Origin: Alectoria sarmentosa
Lineage: Eukaryota; Ascomycota; Lecanoromycetes; Lecanorales; Parmeliaceae
NCBI GenBank assembly: GCA_009733775.1
Contig: WOGZ01000127.1
Span: forward strand, 1 to 64,000
Direction: 5' to 3'
Length of the DNA: 64,000 nt
Numbering within the stretch: position 1 is the first letter of the stretch; each line of letters begins with the position of its first letter. Below, one piece after another: positions 48,642-59,525 of this stretch. A program made the translations under genes and the position numbers. The notes under the pieces are model-generated. The model did no database searches. It was not told the DNA's origin and worked only from the letters and a program-made list of their open reading frames with translations.

Positions 48642-50009
48642 ATGCCATCGCTGCTCCAGTCAGAGACATCCGCCCCCAATGGACACACCAACGCGCACAA
48701 ACCATCCCAAGCAGATGTGGCCTGCAGAAAATGCACACATGGCAATAAAGTGACTGTCGACTTCCCGGATGGAAGCTTCATGTTCCACTCTCAATGGCTT
48801 CATGACGCTCGCTGCGATGATGGTGCGGCTAGAAATGCGCTCACTGCATTCTGCCAGCAACCGATTCAGACTGTTCATGTAGAGTCCGTTCAAATGTCAG
48901 GCTTTGGTACAAGCGCGACTTTGGATGTAGCCTGGAACGATGGATTGAGATCGAAATTTCCACTGCCCTGGCTACGGGTCATGGCAACTTTGGTGGCAGT
49001 CCGACTAGTTGAGCCGCAACAAACGAGCGAAGTACCCGAGAACAAGGGATGGACGGTCGAATCTCTGGAAATCCCCGAGGTCTCCTACAACGATCTCTTC
49101 GGTAACACTGATCAAGAGCAACTGAACGACACCATCCTTTCGATCATCGACAAGATTCTTTCAGCTGCCCACCCTGGCATCCTCAAAATCGTGGACCTCC
49201 CATCCCCAAACATCGAAAACGAACGCAATCACGTCAACAACCTCAACACCAAGGTGCTTAAACGCCTCTTCGGTTCAGTATTCGTCCACCCTGTCCGTGG
49301 ATCCGATCAAACATTCAACGTGTCCTCCCACAGCCACGACGCCACACGCAAACTCGGCCTACCAAACTACGACACTTCCCAAATCCTCCTCCCCCACACT
49401 GACCACGCCTTCTACGATAATCCAATCCAAGTTCAAGGTTTCTACGGCCTCGAGGGCACAAGTATCAACACCTGGACTTCCCCGCTCGCGGCCCTCGAAA
49501 CACTTAAGCGTGAAAGCCCTAGCTCTTACCGCGCCCTATGTCAAGCGCCAATGACCATCGGTCGCGTCTCTCGTTTCTACGGCGAGCCATTATATCAAGC
49601 GACCGTCGATACGGCCGTCACGATGAAGCCCGGCACTTGCGACCAAGTAAAGCGGATGCGCTGGCACCCCAATTTGACAGGTTATTTACTCTCGTCGTAT
49701 GATGAATATAAGGAAGCTCGACTGGCGCATCAACTATTTCAAGAGATTATGCGGAGAGACACACATCAATTTAAGACGACGTTTCGACCGGGCGATCTGT
49801 ATATCTGGGACAACTTTCGCTTATTCCATGGCCGTGAAGAAGTCATTGATGTGCCGAGAACCGGGGTCGGGCAGACGGTGCCGGAGCAAGTCGTGCAAGA
49901 CCGATATAGGGCTTTGTGTACAGCGAGGTTGAAGGGGCGCGTGGACGAAAACTGGTTGGTTCATTTACCAATGCCGCAGTTGAGGGAGATGGTGCGAATG
50001 TTCGAGTAA
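48642..50009 (+). CDS. TauD-family dioxygenase, gamma-butyrobetaine/trimethyllysine-dioxygenase-like, 455 aa
   Basis: Fe(II)/2-oxoglutarate hydroxylase. Relatives hydroxylate trimethyllysine or gamma-butyrobetaine in carnitine synthesis, but fungal genomes carry many members of unknown substrate. A single exon of 455 codons begins at ATG 48,642 in good context (ACAACATGCC). The N-terminal GBBH-like domain (about 28-125) has CRKC at 28-31, possibly zinc-binding, and FHSQWLHDARC. The TauD domain follows (about 150-450) with iron ligands His252 and Asp254 in LLPHTDHAFYDNP and His396 in RLFHGREE, plus WHPNLTGYLLSSYDEY. It looks intact. Lying beside a decarboxylase and another 2-oxoglutarate oxygenase, it may act on the same amine or amino acid; that is inference. 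Confidence 0.9.
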   Translation: MPSLLQSETSAPNGHTNAHKPSQADVACRKCTHGNKVTVDFPDGSFMFHSQWLHDARCDDGAARNALTAFCQQPIQTVHVESVQMSGFGTSATLDVAWNDGLRSKFPLPWLRVMATLVAVRLVEPQQTSEVPENKGWTVESLEIPEVSYNDLFGNTDQEQLNDTILSIIDKILSAAHPGILKIVDLPSPNIENERNHVNNLNTKVLKRLFGSVFVHPVRGSDQTFNVSSHSHDATRKLGLPNYDTSQILLPHTDHAFYDNPIQVQGFYGLEGTSINTWTSPLAALETLKRESPSSYRALCQAPMTIGRVSRFYGEPLYQATVDTAVTMKPGTCDQVKRMRWHPNLTGYLLSSYDEYKEARLAHQLFQEIMRRDTHQFKTTFRPGDLYIWDNFRLFHGREEVIDVPRTGVGQTVPEQVVQDRYRALCTARLKGRVDENWLVHLPMPQLREMVRMFE

Positions 50010-50901
50010 GTGTTCGACGAAGGGAAGCGTTAGGAAAGGGTGATAAGTAGGCAGGACGGCCATGTGTACTGGGTATTGGAATCCAAGATCTCTGAAGCCA
50101 GATTGAGATTATGGCAAGATAGTACTATAAATTGATTAAGTAAAACTTTCTTTGCCTACGGTTAGAGGAAATTAAAGAAGGGGGGTGTGGGGCTCCAACT
50201 TTTAAGATGCCAGCTAGCGCGGGAGGGGAGTCGTGATGGTGAGGCTGAGGGGATAGGGTTTACAGGGTTGGTACGGGGGGGGCAAGGGAGGGAGGTTGAG
50301 GGGTAAGTGCTATAAGGAAGGGAAGGGGTGCAGGGTGGAGGACCTGTGCCGATTTGGGTGGAGTTTGTGCGTCTTGGCTTTTTTGTTTTGAAAATGTTCG
50401 CATTCCTTACTTACCACTTTTATGTTGTGATGTGATCGATTTGAACAAAAGGGTGAGAGGCTCTTCTGCTAGATTTGATGCAAAGTTTAACAATCTCTTG
50501 AACGTACTCGCAAATCACAATGGTTTCCCCCCCCCGCGCCCTCTCTCCACTAGCTCGCTCGTGATGCACGTTGACGTAGGCCTTGGCGTTTGTTTACATA
50601 GAGCTAAGCAAAAGGAAACTTTCTAGACTCCATACAAGACTGTGGATGTTGCGGAAATGCGCAGCTTAAGATACTAATAGTTTTTTTTTGAGTCAACAGA
50701 GCTAGGCTACAAGTCTTGCAAGCAAAGCCACAATGCAATCCGCTATCCCTACCAGCAGCTTTTCTCTCCTACTGAAGAACACACCCATGCCTTCCAATGC
50801 AATATCAAGATGCCTAAGCAAACGCCTTTTTATCATGTGGTATTACCCTTCGCCTTTGCAATGCCATGTCTCTCGTAACACTTGCAGAAGATCAAGTCCT
50901 C
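50010..50901. other. Convergent intergenic region with G-rich tract
   Basis: 3' ends of the dioxygenase (+) and metallothionein-like gene (-). A strongly G-rich + strand (50,175-50,345, for example GGTACGGGGGGGGCAAGGGA) contains several runs of three or more G. The open frame at 50,354-50,626 has no recognisable features. Confidence 0.55.
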
Positions 50902-51466
50902 CTAAGCACCGGCGGCCTTGGTGGTGAAGTCGGTCTCGGTTGGGAGGACGCCGCCGTCAGCAGCCTTCTCGCAGCTACAGGCGTCTGGCAGGCGTTAGAG
51001 CGTGTAGCATTTGGGGGTAGAGGGGAGTGTAGTATGAAGGGTGAATGAGCATTTAAGGATAGACTCACTGGCAGGACGAGCACCGCAGGCACAGGTTGAT
51101 CCAGTGAGTTTGGCGTTCTCGTCCTTGGCTCGTTCGCAGGTGCATTGGCCGGCTGGACGGGCGCCTGTTGAGTCACTCATGTCAGCATCATGAGACTCCA
51201 GACCTCGCATTGAGACAGTAGCATGAGGAGCATTGGAATGGTAAAGAGAGCGAGCTCTCCGCCAAGGACAAGGTGTGGGGATATGAGGAACCAGTCGACT
51301 TACGGCAAGAGCATCGCGCACCAGAGACCGTGTTCTCGGTCTCGGCTTTCTCGCAGCTGCACTCGAGAGCAGACTTGTTGCCGCAAGAGCACTTGGCTTG
51401 GGTAGCGCAGACGCAGGCTTCACCAGCTTTGCCGGAGCGGCCACAGCAGGTGCTTGGGACAGCCAT
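50902..51466 (-). CDS. Cys-rich metallothionein-like protein, 113 aa, 3 exons
   Basis: A small cytosolic-type protein with 16 cysteines, all as one CC and seven CxC pairs, likely binding Cu(I)/Zn. Exons: 51466-51304, 51164-51069, 50984-50902; introns of 139 and 84 nt (GTAAGT, GTGAGT donors) join in frame. The start MAVPSTCCGRSGKAGEACVC is preceded by no signal peptide. The body is three related units of about 27 residues, KCSC..ALECSCEKAETEN, RCSC..AGQCTCERAKDEN and TCAC..ANACSCEKAADGG, followed by a Cys-free tail. This architecture is seen in conserved ascomycete CxC-rich proteins of unknown function. Long open frames on this strand upstream of ATG 51,466 are leader sequence. Confidence 0.85.
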
Positions 51467-51749
51467 GGTATTTGCAGAAGGATTGGGGAGATTGGGGATG
51501 GTGGTGGAATGTGGTTTGAAGGTCCAGGGTGGGTTGTGAGTTGACGTTGGAGAAAAGAGAAGTTGGGAGAGTAATTTATGGATGACGCAGGGCCTTATCG
51601 ATAAGACTGCTTTGTAACATACAAATTCTGATTGGTCGAGGTTGAGCACTAAGCCTTATCCTCTAGCCCTTTCCACGAATGAGAAGCTTGACTTTGTCAC
51701 TTACAACATCCTCTTCTCCTTCATCACTCTCATCCTTCGGCACTTTCCG

Positions 51750-52199
51750 ATGTGCTGTCTGAAAGGCTTGACTTTATCGTTGCTTGCTTGCTGCATTTTA
51801 CCCATCTTCGGGTATCTGGAGCACACAATACCTGGGTCCCTCACACCCGGTTCTGGCCAAGGGTATCCATCAACCCAGCTCATCAAAGCAAGCCGCGTAG
51901 CAGGCAAGCTGTCAGAAAGAGTTGCAGCACCAGCGGTATCGAGCGGCAAGTTCCTCGTTTTTGACGTCAAACAAGGGGATCGTACTCAGAAAGGTGTATT
52001 TGATAATTATGATTTCATCAAATTTGAGAACCAAGCGGCGGGAAAACTCCTTGCTCATGGATTCCGTCAATACATTGATAATGATTCCGGCTTCCACTGT
52101 CACTTGATTTTGGGACCTTGCCTGGGACTCGTGATTGTCTCTGACAGCAGAAAAGCTTTCAGAAGCCGGCTCTCACCATGGACCAAGCCCTTTCCCTGA
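51750..52199 (+). CDS. Candidate small secreted protein, 149 aa, unknown
   Basis: An open frame beginning ATG 51,750 encodes 149 residues. The N-terminus, MCCLKGLTLSLLACCILPIF, resembles a signal peptide (Lys then a hydrophobic core) with possible cleavage shortly after. The mature part has no recognised domain (contains GKFLVFDVKQGDRTQKG and few Cys). It lies divergent from the metallothionein-like gene, 283 bp away. The open frame extends upstream without ATG, introns were not seen, and no family match supports it, so it could be a chance open frame. Confidence 0.35.
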   Translation: MCCLKGLTLSLLACCILPIFGYLEHTIPGSLTPGSGQGYPSTQLIKASRVAGKLSERVAAPAVSSGKFLVFDVKQGDRTQKGVFDNYDFIKFENQAAGKLLAHGFRQYIDNDSGFHCHLILGPCLGLVIVSDSRKAFRSRLSPWTKPFP

Positions 52200-52335
52200 A
52201 TCGCTACGACTCAAAAATTTCGATTACAGCAGTATTCTGCTATCACAGTAAAACATCGAAGCGTCCCACCTCCCCTACGGCGTCTCTCTGAAGACAGATT
52301 ATCTAAGAACATCCCGAATGTCTAAAATGATCATT

Positions 52336-52860
52336 CTATTGACGAAAAATTGAAACAATGAGTAGCCACTTTTTGACTATTCCGCTCCTAATCTCACCAC
52401 ATACATCGTCGCCGCATACTGCATCTGCGTCCCTATCGCTGTCATCGGTGAGTAGACGGGACACCTTGCTGTCGCCGAGCGCGAGAGGCATATGCTCAAG
52501 TGCTTGCTCTAATGACTCTAGATTGACGAAATCAACAGTTGGTCCGCTAATTGCCCTTGCATTTTCCTTTCTCAGATTCATCAACTTCTCTTTTTCAGTC
52601 GCTGCAGTCTCCTTCATGGCGTTCTTCTCAGATTGATCCTTGCCTCGACGAAATTCCTAAGACTCCAGATCTGGTACGGCCTTCTCCTCGGCAACAGCCC
52701 GCATTGTTGCGCAGAATTTTTGGGAGTCGATGGGAGTGAAGGGGATCTGGGTGGCAAGAGAAGCGAGGCTAGCAGCTATGGTTTCATTGGCTCGATCTTC
52801 GGAATATGCCGATCTCTGTCGTTGGGCAGTTCACCTTGGGCACGCTCACAGCACAAACAG
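52336..52860 (-). pseudogene. Broken coding remnant, coiled-coil-like, internal stop
   Basis: The minus strand carries one frame that looks coding (ANETIAASLASLATQIPFTP, MRAVAEEKAVPDLES), then a TAG, then continues in the same frame (EFRRGKDQSEKN, MKETAATEKEKLMNLRKENA) to a stop at 52,336. Composition is charged and helical. The stop cannot be removed by a normal-sized intron. It could be a decayed gene or the tail of a larger one; family unknown. Confidence 0.4.
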
Positions 52861-53084
52861 CTAGCCCTTAGCAATGCGCTAAGTTGGAGTAATTCTATCA
52901 ATGGTTTCGCACTTTCTTGGCTAGACTGCTAGATTCGACATCCTACTCTGGCTACTAATACAAGCATCTCGCGATATGAAGGGTCGTTTCTAGATCTTTC
53001 TGCGGGGGAACATGGAGGTGGGAACAAGTGGGGCTATGAGATTCACATTTGGACGAATGGTTGTAAAATCGCATGTTAGAAGAT

Positions 53085-53335
53085 GACAGATTGAAGATGG
53101 ACGATGGAAGATGGAAGATGGATGTCATGGCTTCACCCTTCCTACCTTCCTAGGGAGCACGGCCCGATTGGGCCTAGCGTGTCAAGGCTCTGCGGCCTAC
53201 ACATGCTCATGCTTCTACTAGATAGAACACCATAGTTGATATTCTATTCATACTGTGACACCCATATCATTTGATCCTACGTTCAGTCCCTGGCAATGGA
53301 AGATGGAAGATGGAAAGATGGAAAGCTACATATAA
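53085..53335. repeat. GGAAGAT short tandem repeats, two clusters
   Basis: Clusters of (T)GGAAGAT at about 53,095-53,130 and 53,298-53,330. Simple-sequence repeats in non-coding DNA. Confidence 0.6.
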
Positions 53336-53784
53336 GTCACTATGTTTTCTATTTATCCATTCTAGCAAGACATCACACGTTCTCTTCAGAGAAGACCAAT
53401 TGCCTCCTGGTGTCGGCCAATCTAAGGTACTCATCTGCTGCTTTTCTAATAAAAGTCCGGTCTCTGACATGTCAAGCCGTCGAGCCTAACCTACTTAATT
53501 GATGACTAGTTACCGCCAAGGAAGACCGGACCGCGGAAAGGTGAGCGTCGATCGAGGAGGCCTGTTCGGGGGACGCTCGGAGGGCAATCGCCTGCTGCCG
53601 CCACCAGATATAACTCCACTAGTGCAAAAGAGGTTCGGAGTCATTCGGCATGCCATGCTGCAACCGGAAAGAGCATTCGAGACGAAAAGTCCATGCAAGA
53701 CCATGGAGCCCGTCCTTTGCGTTGATCCCACAGCTGTGCTTCCCCATCTTTGCCCTTTCCTTTATCTACCAACCACCCCCCACG

Positions 53785-53874
53785 NNNNNNNNNNNNNNNN
53801 NNNNNNNNNNNNNNNNNNNNNNNNNNNNNNNNNNNNNNNNNNNNNNNNNNNNNNNNNNNNNNNNNNNNNNNNNN
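53785..53874. other. Assembly gap (90 N)
   Basis: A run of 90 undetermined bases. Any open frame across it (for example 53,499-54,125) is an artefact. The true gap length may differ, so genes on either side cannot be joined with confidence. Confidence 0.98.
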
Positions 53875-54375
53875 CATTTGAGTACTTCCTCATGCATGCC
53901 TTCGGCCATGTGTCCCCTCAGTGCGCTAAACACAAGAACATGATGTTCACGTGGCCGAGGATTCCGCTTTTTGCAACCTTTGAAGAGAGTGTGGATGCAG
54001 ATCCTCTCCATACGTGGCGACTCTTGATTCCACTTATTGCAACCATGTTGCGTGCTGCAAACAGGAAAAACGCGGAACCACTTCAAAGGTTCGATGGACA
54101 ACATATAATTTTGCCTCACACATAGCTTTGATATCGCTAAGAAAGAAGCTTAGTGTGTGGGTGTGGCACAATTGCGATGGGGCGGATCGCTAGACAAAAT
54201 CTTGTGGTACTTCCAATTACATTGCTCATCTCCACCCACACGTACACCTCCAGGAACGCAAACCGACCCGGAAAATGCAGATGCAAGAACTTCTTACGAA
54301 GATATCCCCAGCGACCCTCCATCTTCATTTAAAAAGAGACCGATTCCCCAGCATCTCAATCTTTTCCCTCCCTCA

Positions 54376-55151
54376 ATGACAGCCGTCCCTGAATCCTCTA
54401 CCTTCCCCACTACCCTAATTCAACCAGAAAAATACCTCCTCACAACAACCATGCCCACATCCAACCCCCACCTCCTAACACCCTACCCAACCGGCCCCCA
54501 AATCGAAGAAATCTTCCTCCTCCGCAGCAAAAGAGACAATCAAGGCAACGTCGTCCGGCAGCGCGACTTCAACTCCCACCTAGCCGACGACATTGAGGTC
54601 GTCGTCACGAGCCAAGAAGACCATCTCAGCGGCATTTATACCGGCAAAGATGCTTTCAACAAGGAGGTGAGGGGCCGCATCGCGAATTGCATCGACCATA
54701 CCAAGGAAGGCACGCATGAAGTTGTGAGGGTCGTGGGCGGTATGTACATCTTCGAGCATGTGTTTCCTGCAATCCCAGGAGCAAGAAACGTTCCGGCAAT
54801 AGGAAAGAGATCCAACCCTCATGTCTGCAGCCATGCCTGTCTTATAAGATTTGTTTTTGTGTGCAAGGCAAAAATACTGACCCCGGAGTCTCTACATACA
54901 GGCGGAGACCAAGCCTGGGCGGCGGTGGAGTTAGTCACGAAGGGAACAACCAAGTCTGGTACGTGAGAATAGCGAAAGAATTGCGTGCGATCGAGCGCGC
55001 GCTGATCCGGCCCTGGTATGCTTTAGGCAAGCCGTTGAGCCACCCGGTAGTGTGTATGGTGCGGTTCAATTCCGAGGGCAAAATCATGCAGATGAGGGAG
55101 TACTTTGACAGCAAACATATCCATGGTCATACCGAGGAGCATAAAGCTTGA
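54376..55151 (+). CDS. SnoaL-like (NTF2-fold) protein, about 181 aa, 3 exons
   Basis: Exons 54376-54739, 54902-54958 and 55027-55151, with introns of 162 and 68 nt (GTATGT and GTACGT donors, CAG and TAG acceptors), join in frame. The start region TGPQIEEIFLLRSKRD, the middle DFNSHLADDIEVVVTSQEDHLSGIYTG (in two parts) and the end VRFNSEGKIMQMREYFDSK fit the SnoaL/ketosteroid-isomerase-like fold, in which the C-terminal 'F..GKI....EYFD' strand is diagnostic. Many fungal members have unknown substrates. ATG 54,376 follows a TTTAAAA box and a CT-rich leader; ATG 54,451 (MPTSNPHLL) is an alternative start. No signal peptide. Confidence 0.75.
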
Positions 55152-58100
55152 GGGTGAAGCCTGGTGGCTGCTTGGTTTGTAAGGTACAATGTATTTATTT
55201 GAAATCGCACTATGGCATAGCATGACTCCACAGTCCATTTGGGCTTGGGTTTCGCCTCTCTCGATCTTTTCTTTGAGATTGAGCAAAGAGCTTTGAGCGC
55301 AGCGTTGGCATTTCCTTTCTATGCATTCGGTTTCACAGGTTTTCACATGATATTTCGGCCGTGGCGCTAAGTTTCTCGTCACACTTGTATTTCAGGATGA
55401 CCTCCAAGTTCCTTAAAAAATTTCCAGGCTTGCCCTGTTCTGTTCGCCTAATCTCTCTCTGTATTCGATTCCCCCACTTCCAATAATATCTATATAACTC
55501 AAGACACCCTAACTGGACACTTTCGTCATGCGCGGTAAGTTTACGCTGTTGAAGAAAATCAACTTTTTTTTTTGCAAGTCATGTCTTATAAGTAAAGAAA
55601 CACTCGTCGTCGTTCCGAGCGCATTATTCAGCGACAATGTCCCAAGACCGGGAGCACTACTCTCCCAGAGCAAAAAGCCTTTTCAATCCCGCGCTTGTCT
55701 CTGAGAGCGCCAACGTTCTTTTTCCAGCGGATCCGCAACCCCCTTAAAGCTGTAATCAATCATTCATTAAATTCAAGGCCGGGTTCTACTACGACGATCT
55801 CTCTTTCTTTCTCTCTTTTGATTGCAGTCCAGATGGCTTAGCTCATCGAGCCAGGTCTGGGGAGGAGGAGGAGGAGGAGGGTTTGAGATGGTGTTGCGGT
55901 GATGGAGATGTCTTGTTGGATATGGAGCGGAACTATGAGGAAGGTTGCGAAAAAACCTTTGGGTATGTTATGTTCAGCGCGTGGCTTGAAGGATGGTACG
56001 GGATCAAGACAGGCGTTTTGGAAGGGTTTTCTCTCGAATTTGGGATTGGGGATAGGGTCTCGAGGACCCTGGTTTAGAGTTCATAATTCAAATTTACGGG
56101 TCTAGGATAGGTATGTATGTGGGTACTTGTTTTTCTTTTTTACGTTCGTAGATAGAGATATTGGAGGAGGCGGACGAGGCCGAACCGGCTTTTTGAGTTG
56201 AATCCAGAAGCGCTTGGACGGCTGAGATCAGAGAGGGGTGGTGGTGCGCGATATCAAATCTCGGAATTGAGAACAGGCGGAGAGAAGCAGGGAGGCGAGC
56301 TTGGTTGGAATTGGAAGATTTCTTGCGCCTTATGATCTCACGTCTGCGAATCCTCTTGACTCCTTTGGCGATATTAAAAACCTTCTGGGCTGCTTTTCTC
56401 TTGTGCTGTTGCGACCGTCATTTTTCTTCTTCGCGCTCACTCTGCGGAGGCGGAGCGTTGGGGTTGTGGCGCGTTATTTTGGCTTGGAAATGCAGGAGCA
56501 GGTGGAGGATTGGCGACGCTGTAGGGGATGGAGAGGTGGTTTTTTTGGATCCATACTATCACGTTTAAGCTAAGTTGAGTTTGATTTAGGGCCAATCTCT
56601 AGAAGAATCAATCGATATTTTGGACAGCGATTGCATGAAGTCCGATTTCGGAACTCCACGATGGTGTTCCAGAGCTGGTATTTTCGAGGTGCTGTGAAGT
56701 GCTCGGCTGTACCTGGGTTTAAGGCATTCGTACAACTTTTCCGTCTAGCTTTCACCTTGTGATCGGTCCCGAATTTTTCACAAAATTTTGTTTTTCTGAT
56801 CTTGGTTTCATGTTCTACTTTGAGGATTTTATTCGAAACAGATGTCGGGTTCTAAGATACAAAAGATCTTTACGGCAACCATCGAAGGAAACATGCAATA
56901 CAGCAAGTCAATGACGAGGCGCGCTGTTTGAAAAAGACCTCATAGAGTGGCAGTAAGGTTAGTATGACCTCCCCTTGCGAAACAAATAACGTTCAGGTCC
57001 CATCTCTTGAGAATCAACAGCATGTTGCAAAGACAAAGAGAACCTTAGACCGAGAACAGACAAGAAAGCGCACACTGGAATCGTTTTGTTGTACCAGTTC
57101 CAAGACAGCAGGACCGCAGCGCGCGCACGATGAATGGCAAGCGCAAAATTGGCAGCTTCTCAGTTGCCTGGGATCGAGACTGACGGACACATCCGAATGC
57201 AGTGCGCAGGGAACTAGACCCGTGGGAGGCTAGTATCCTAAAATGACTATGCTTATATAACGTCTAGTAGCAGCCGATTCTAACCTTTCGAGATTTGATA
57301 CGATCAAGGAAGGGCAGAGGAAGGGAGTGCGCGGTTGCCAGCTTTTTTTGTTATGTCTCCTATTTGAATCTCCAGTATTCTTTACTCATAAGATAGATTC
57401 TCGGTTGAAATTTAATCTGGCCAAGGGAAGCAATGTGAAAAGTGGGTCGCTTGTTGGGAGCTGACATGTGAGATGCGAAGGGAGCGAACTAAAGTGATGT
57501 ACAGATACTCGAGGTCATGATCGCAATACCCCTTTCAGACAATCGTAAACATATGCGTTGGTAGTCTTACCAAACTTTGAACCACTGACGTCTTTGGCGG
57601 GTTCGGCCACAGAATTTGTGTCAAAAGCGGAACAAGCCTACTCGTCGAGACAGCCTATTGACTTATCAGTAAGGGCAAGTATTCAGCCGACCACGTCGGA
57701 TCTGTCGTCAGTGTTGGTAGAAGAGACAGCTGCCATGACGAGCTTCTCTGGAAGCTTCCAGTGTGAGACTCGTTCCAAAGCGCCAGACAATAATATTCCT
57801 TGTCAGGAGAGAGTAGGATGAGACATCACTGTGTCTTTGCTCATGTTAAGACCTTGTTCGTCTCAGCAAAGTTCTGCAATCAGCATATATGCCTACGGAA
57901 ACTGCTAGAAGCACGCGGTCACTCTTCTTTGTCTAATCATAACTTTTACTCAACGTGTTAGCGTATTCTTGTTAGGCCTGAGTTTCACTGCATAGTCACG
58001 CTTTGAGACAGAAAACGTACCTGAAGGCAGTGCCTACTTGCTTCTTAAAACCTTGCACTAAATCTCATCAATCTTGCTGTCCCAGCTTTGTTATTGGCCG

Positions 58101-58351
58101 GCCACGCCTTTTTACAGTCAACAATTGGAAACGATAACGAAGCACCTCTCTTACTTAGATCAAGAAACCCCTCTTAGAACACCAACGTTTTTTTAGGCTA
58201 CCGGCGTTCTCTCAGATTACAAGACCCTTGATCTGCTGAAGCACGTCCTTCAATTCATTTTCATCCAAGTACCTTCATCTTCCATGTTTTCACTGACTTC
58301 CTCGTCTTACTGAATCGACGGACTAGGTTCCCGTCGTCTCCATTGCCAACC
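55152..58351. other. 3.2-kb intergenic region, no confident gene
   Basis: A TATA-like ATATCTATATAA and CT-rich leader precede ATG 55,528, which runs ATGCGCG into a consensus GTAAGT. This could be the first exon of a very small gene, but no convincing second exon was found. A (GGA)7 microsatellite lies at 55,861-55,881. Open frames at 56,964-57,233 and 57,558-57,821 (+) have no family features and could be exons of an unknown gene. No transposon relic recognised. Confidence 0.45.
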
Positions 58352-58993
58352 ATGCCCGAATTATGGACCACCGAAGAAACCATTGTTCTGGTCTACTTTA
58401 GATCACGAGGGGTACTCGCACGAGCGATTAAACATCTTATCCCTCTAAAAGGCGGCACTCCGCGTGAAGACCCTCAGCTTCTGGCGCAAAGACTTCAGCG
58501 TGTGCATGCAAAAGAACGAAAGGCAGGCCACCCTGCCATGTACCACAAGCCAACGAAGACGTGGGATCTGCAAGTTACCGATCAGTGGCTTGTCGACCAC
58601 ATTGTGCTCTGCGCCAAATCCATGGCCAAGGAGAGGCTTAAGGATGAGACGAAAGCTTTCTTGTACTACGACGAATTGAAAGCTCTCACGTATTTCGGAC
58701 CGGAGGAAAAGGTCATCGTCGGCGATGTGGGTTTTGAAAGAATCCAAAGAATCTGCTTGCCCGGTGTTTACAATTTGCCGCAGATACAGGGACTGGACCC
58801 CATCATGGCGATGCTGGCTTGGATCGTCGAACCTCCTGCTTCACCAGCAACCGAGACAGAGACTAATCAGGGTTCGCCGACTAGCCCATCCAACAACGGC
58901 AGCCACAGCATGCCACAGAACGACTCGAATGAGAAGTCCCTTCGTGCATCTGCGAGCGAGGGGAAGGTTGGGTTGTCAGAACAACAGTTGTAG
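58352..58993 (+). CDS. Hypothetical protein with SANT/Myb-like N-terminus, 213 aa
   Basis: An open frame from ATG 58,352 (CCAACCATGCCC) to 58,993. The N-terminal region, LWTTEETIVLVYFRSRGVLA, followed by ARAIKHLIPLK and AQRLQRVHAKER looks like a Trp-started helix-turn-helix of the SANT/Myb kind found in many fungal hypothetical proteins. The middle (TWDLQVTDQWLVDHIVL) is unassigned and the C-terminus (about 165-213) is low-complexity Ser/Asn/Glu. The frame is clean and codon use looks genuine. Function unknown; a DNA-binding or chromatin role is only suggested. Confidence 0.65.
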   Translation: MPELWTTEETIVLVYFRSRGVLARAIKHLIPLKGGTPREDPQLLAQRLQRVHAKERKAGHPAMYHKPTKTWDLQVTDQWLVDHIVLCAKSMAKERLKDETKAFLYYDELKALTYFGPEEKVIVGDVGFERIQRICLPGVYNLPQIQGLDPIMAMLAWIVEPPASPATETETNQGSPTSPSNNGSHSMPQNDSNEKSLRASASEGKVGLSEQQL

Positions 58994-59525
58994 CTGGCGA
59001 AAACGATGTGAAGGAAGAGTTGCTCTTGTGACGTTCTAGTCTATTCAATGTGGCAAGACAGAAAGAGTTGAGCTGTACTTCGCTCACAATAGCATATTTT
59101 GAGGTCGAAGATTAGGTCAACAAGTTAGAGCGATTGCTTCTTTACTCCATAGCGTTCTCTGGCATCATCTTCACCGAAATCCTTCCAAAAGCGTACACGC
59201 AGTAATGTTTGTATTGGTATATATCTCTTCGAGAGGTGCTCGCGGTTGGAGATTGGAAGAGCTGACAGCTTCTCCTAAACTAGGCTCATGTAACGACCAC
59301 GGATGTGTTCAGACTGTCAAGGTTTGAGGTTCCCAGTCTTCTTCCAGCCAATTTCAGCAAGCCACCTTGATGGTATGGTTCATACGACCTGCTCCAGGGG
59401 AGCTTGGGCAAGACAATCAATCCATTTTACACATCCCGTGACTGATGCTTTGATACAGACATGAAGATATAGTCAATGTCATAAATTTATAAGCCATTTC
59501 TTTGTCAACTATCTTTTGAGGAGAG

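Noticed and set aside
53499..54125. Open frame across the run of N
   Set aside because: Continuity depends on undetermined bases; neither side looks coding.
55528..55701. Ribosomal protein eL41 gene suggested by ATGCGCG|GTAAGT after a TATA and CT-rich leader
   Set aside because: No downstream exon encoding the basic eL41 sequence was found.
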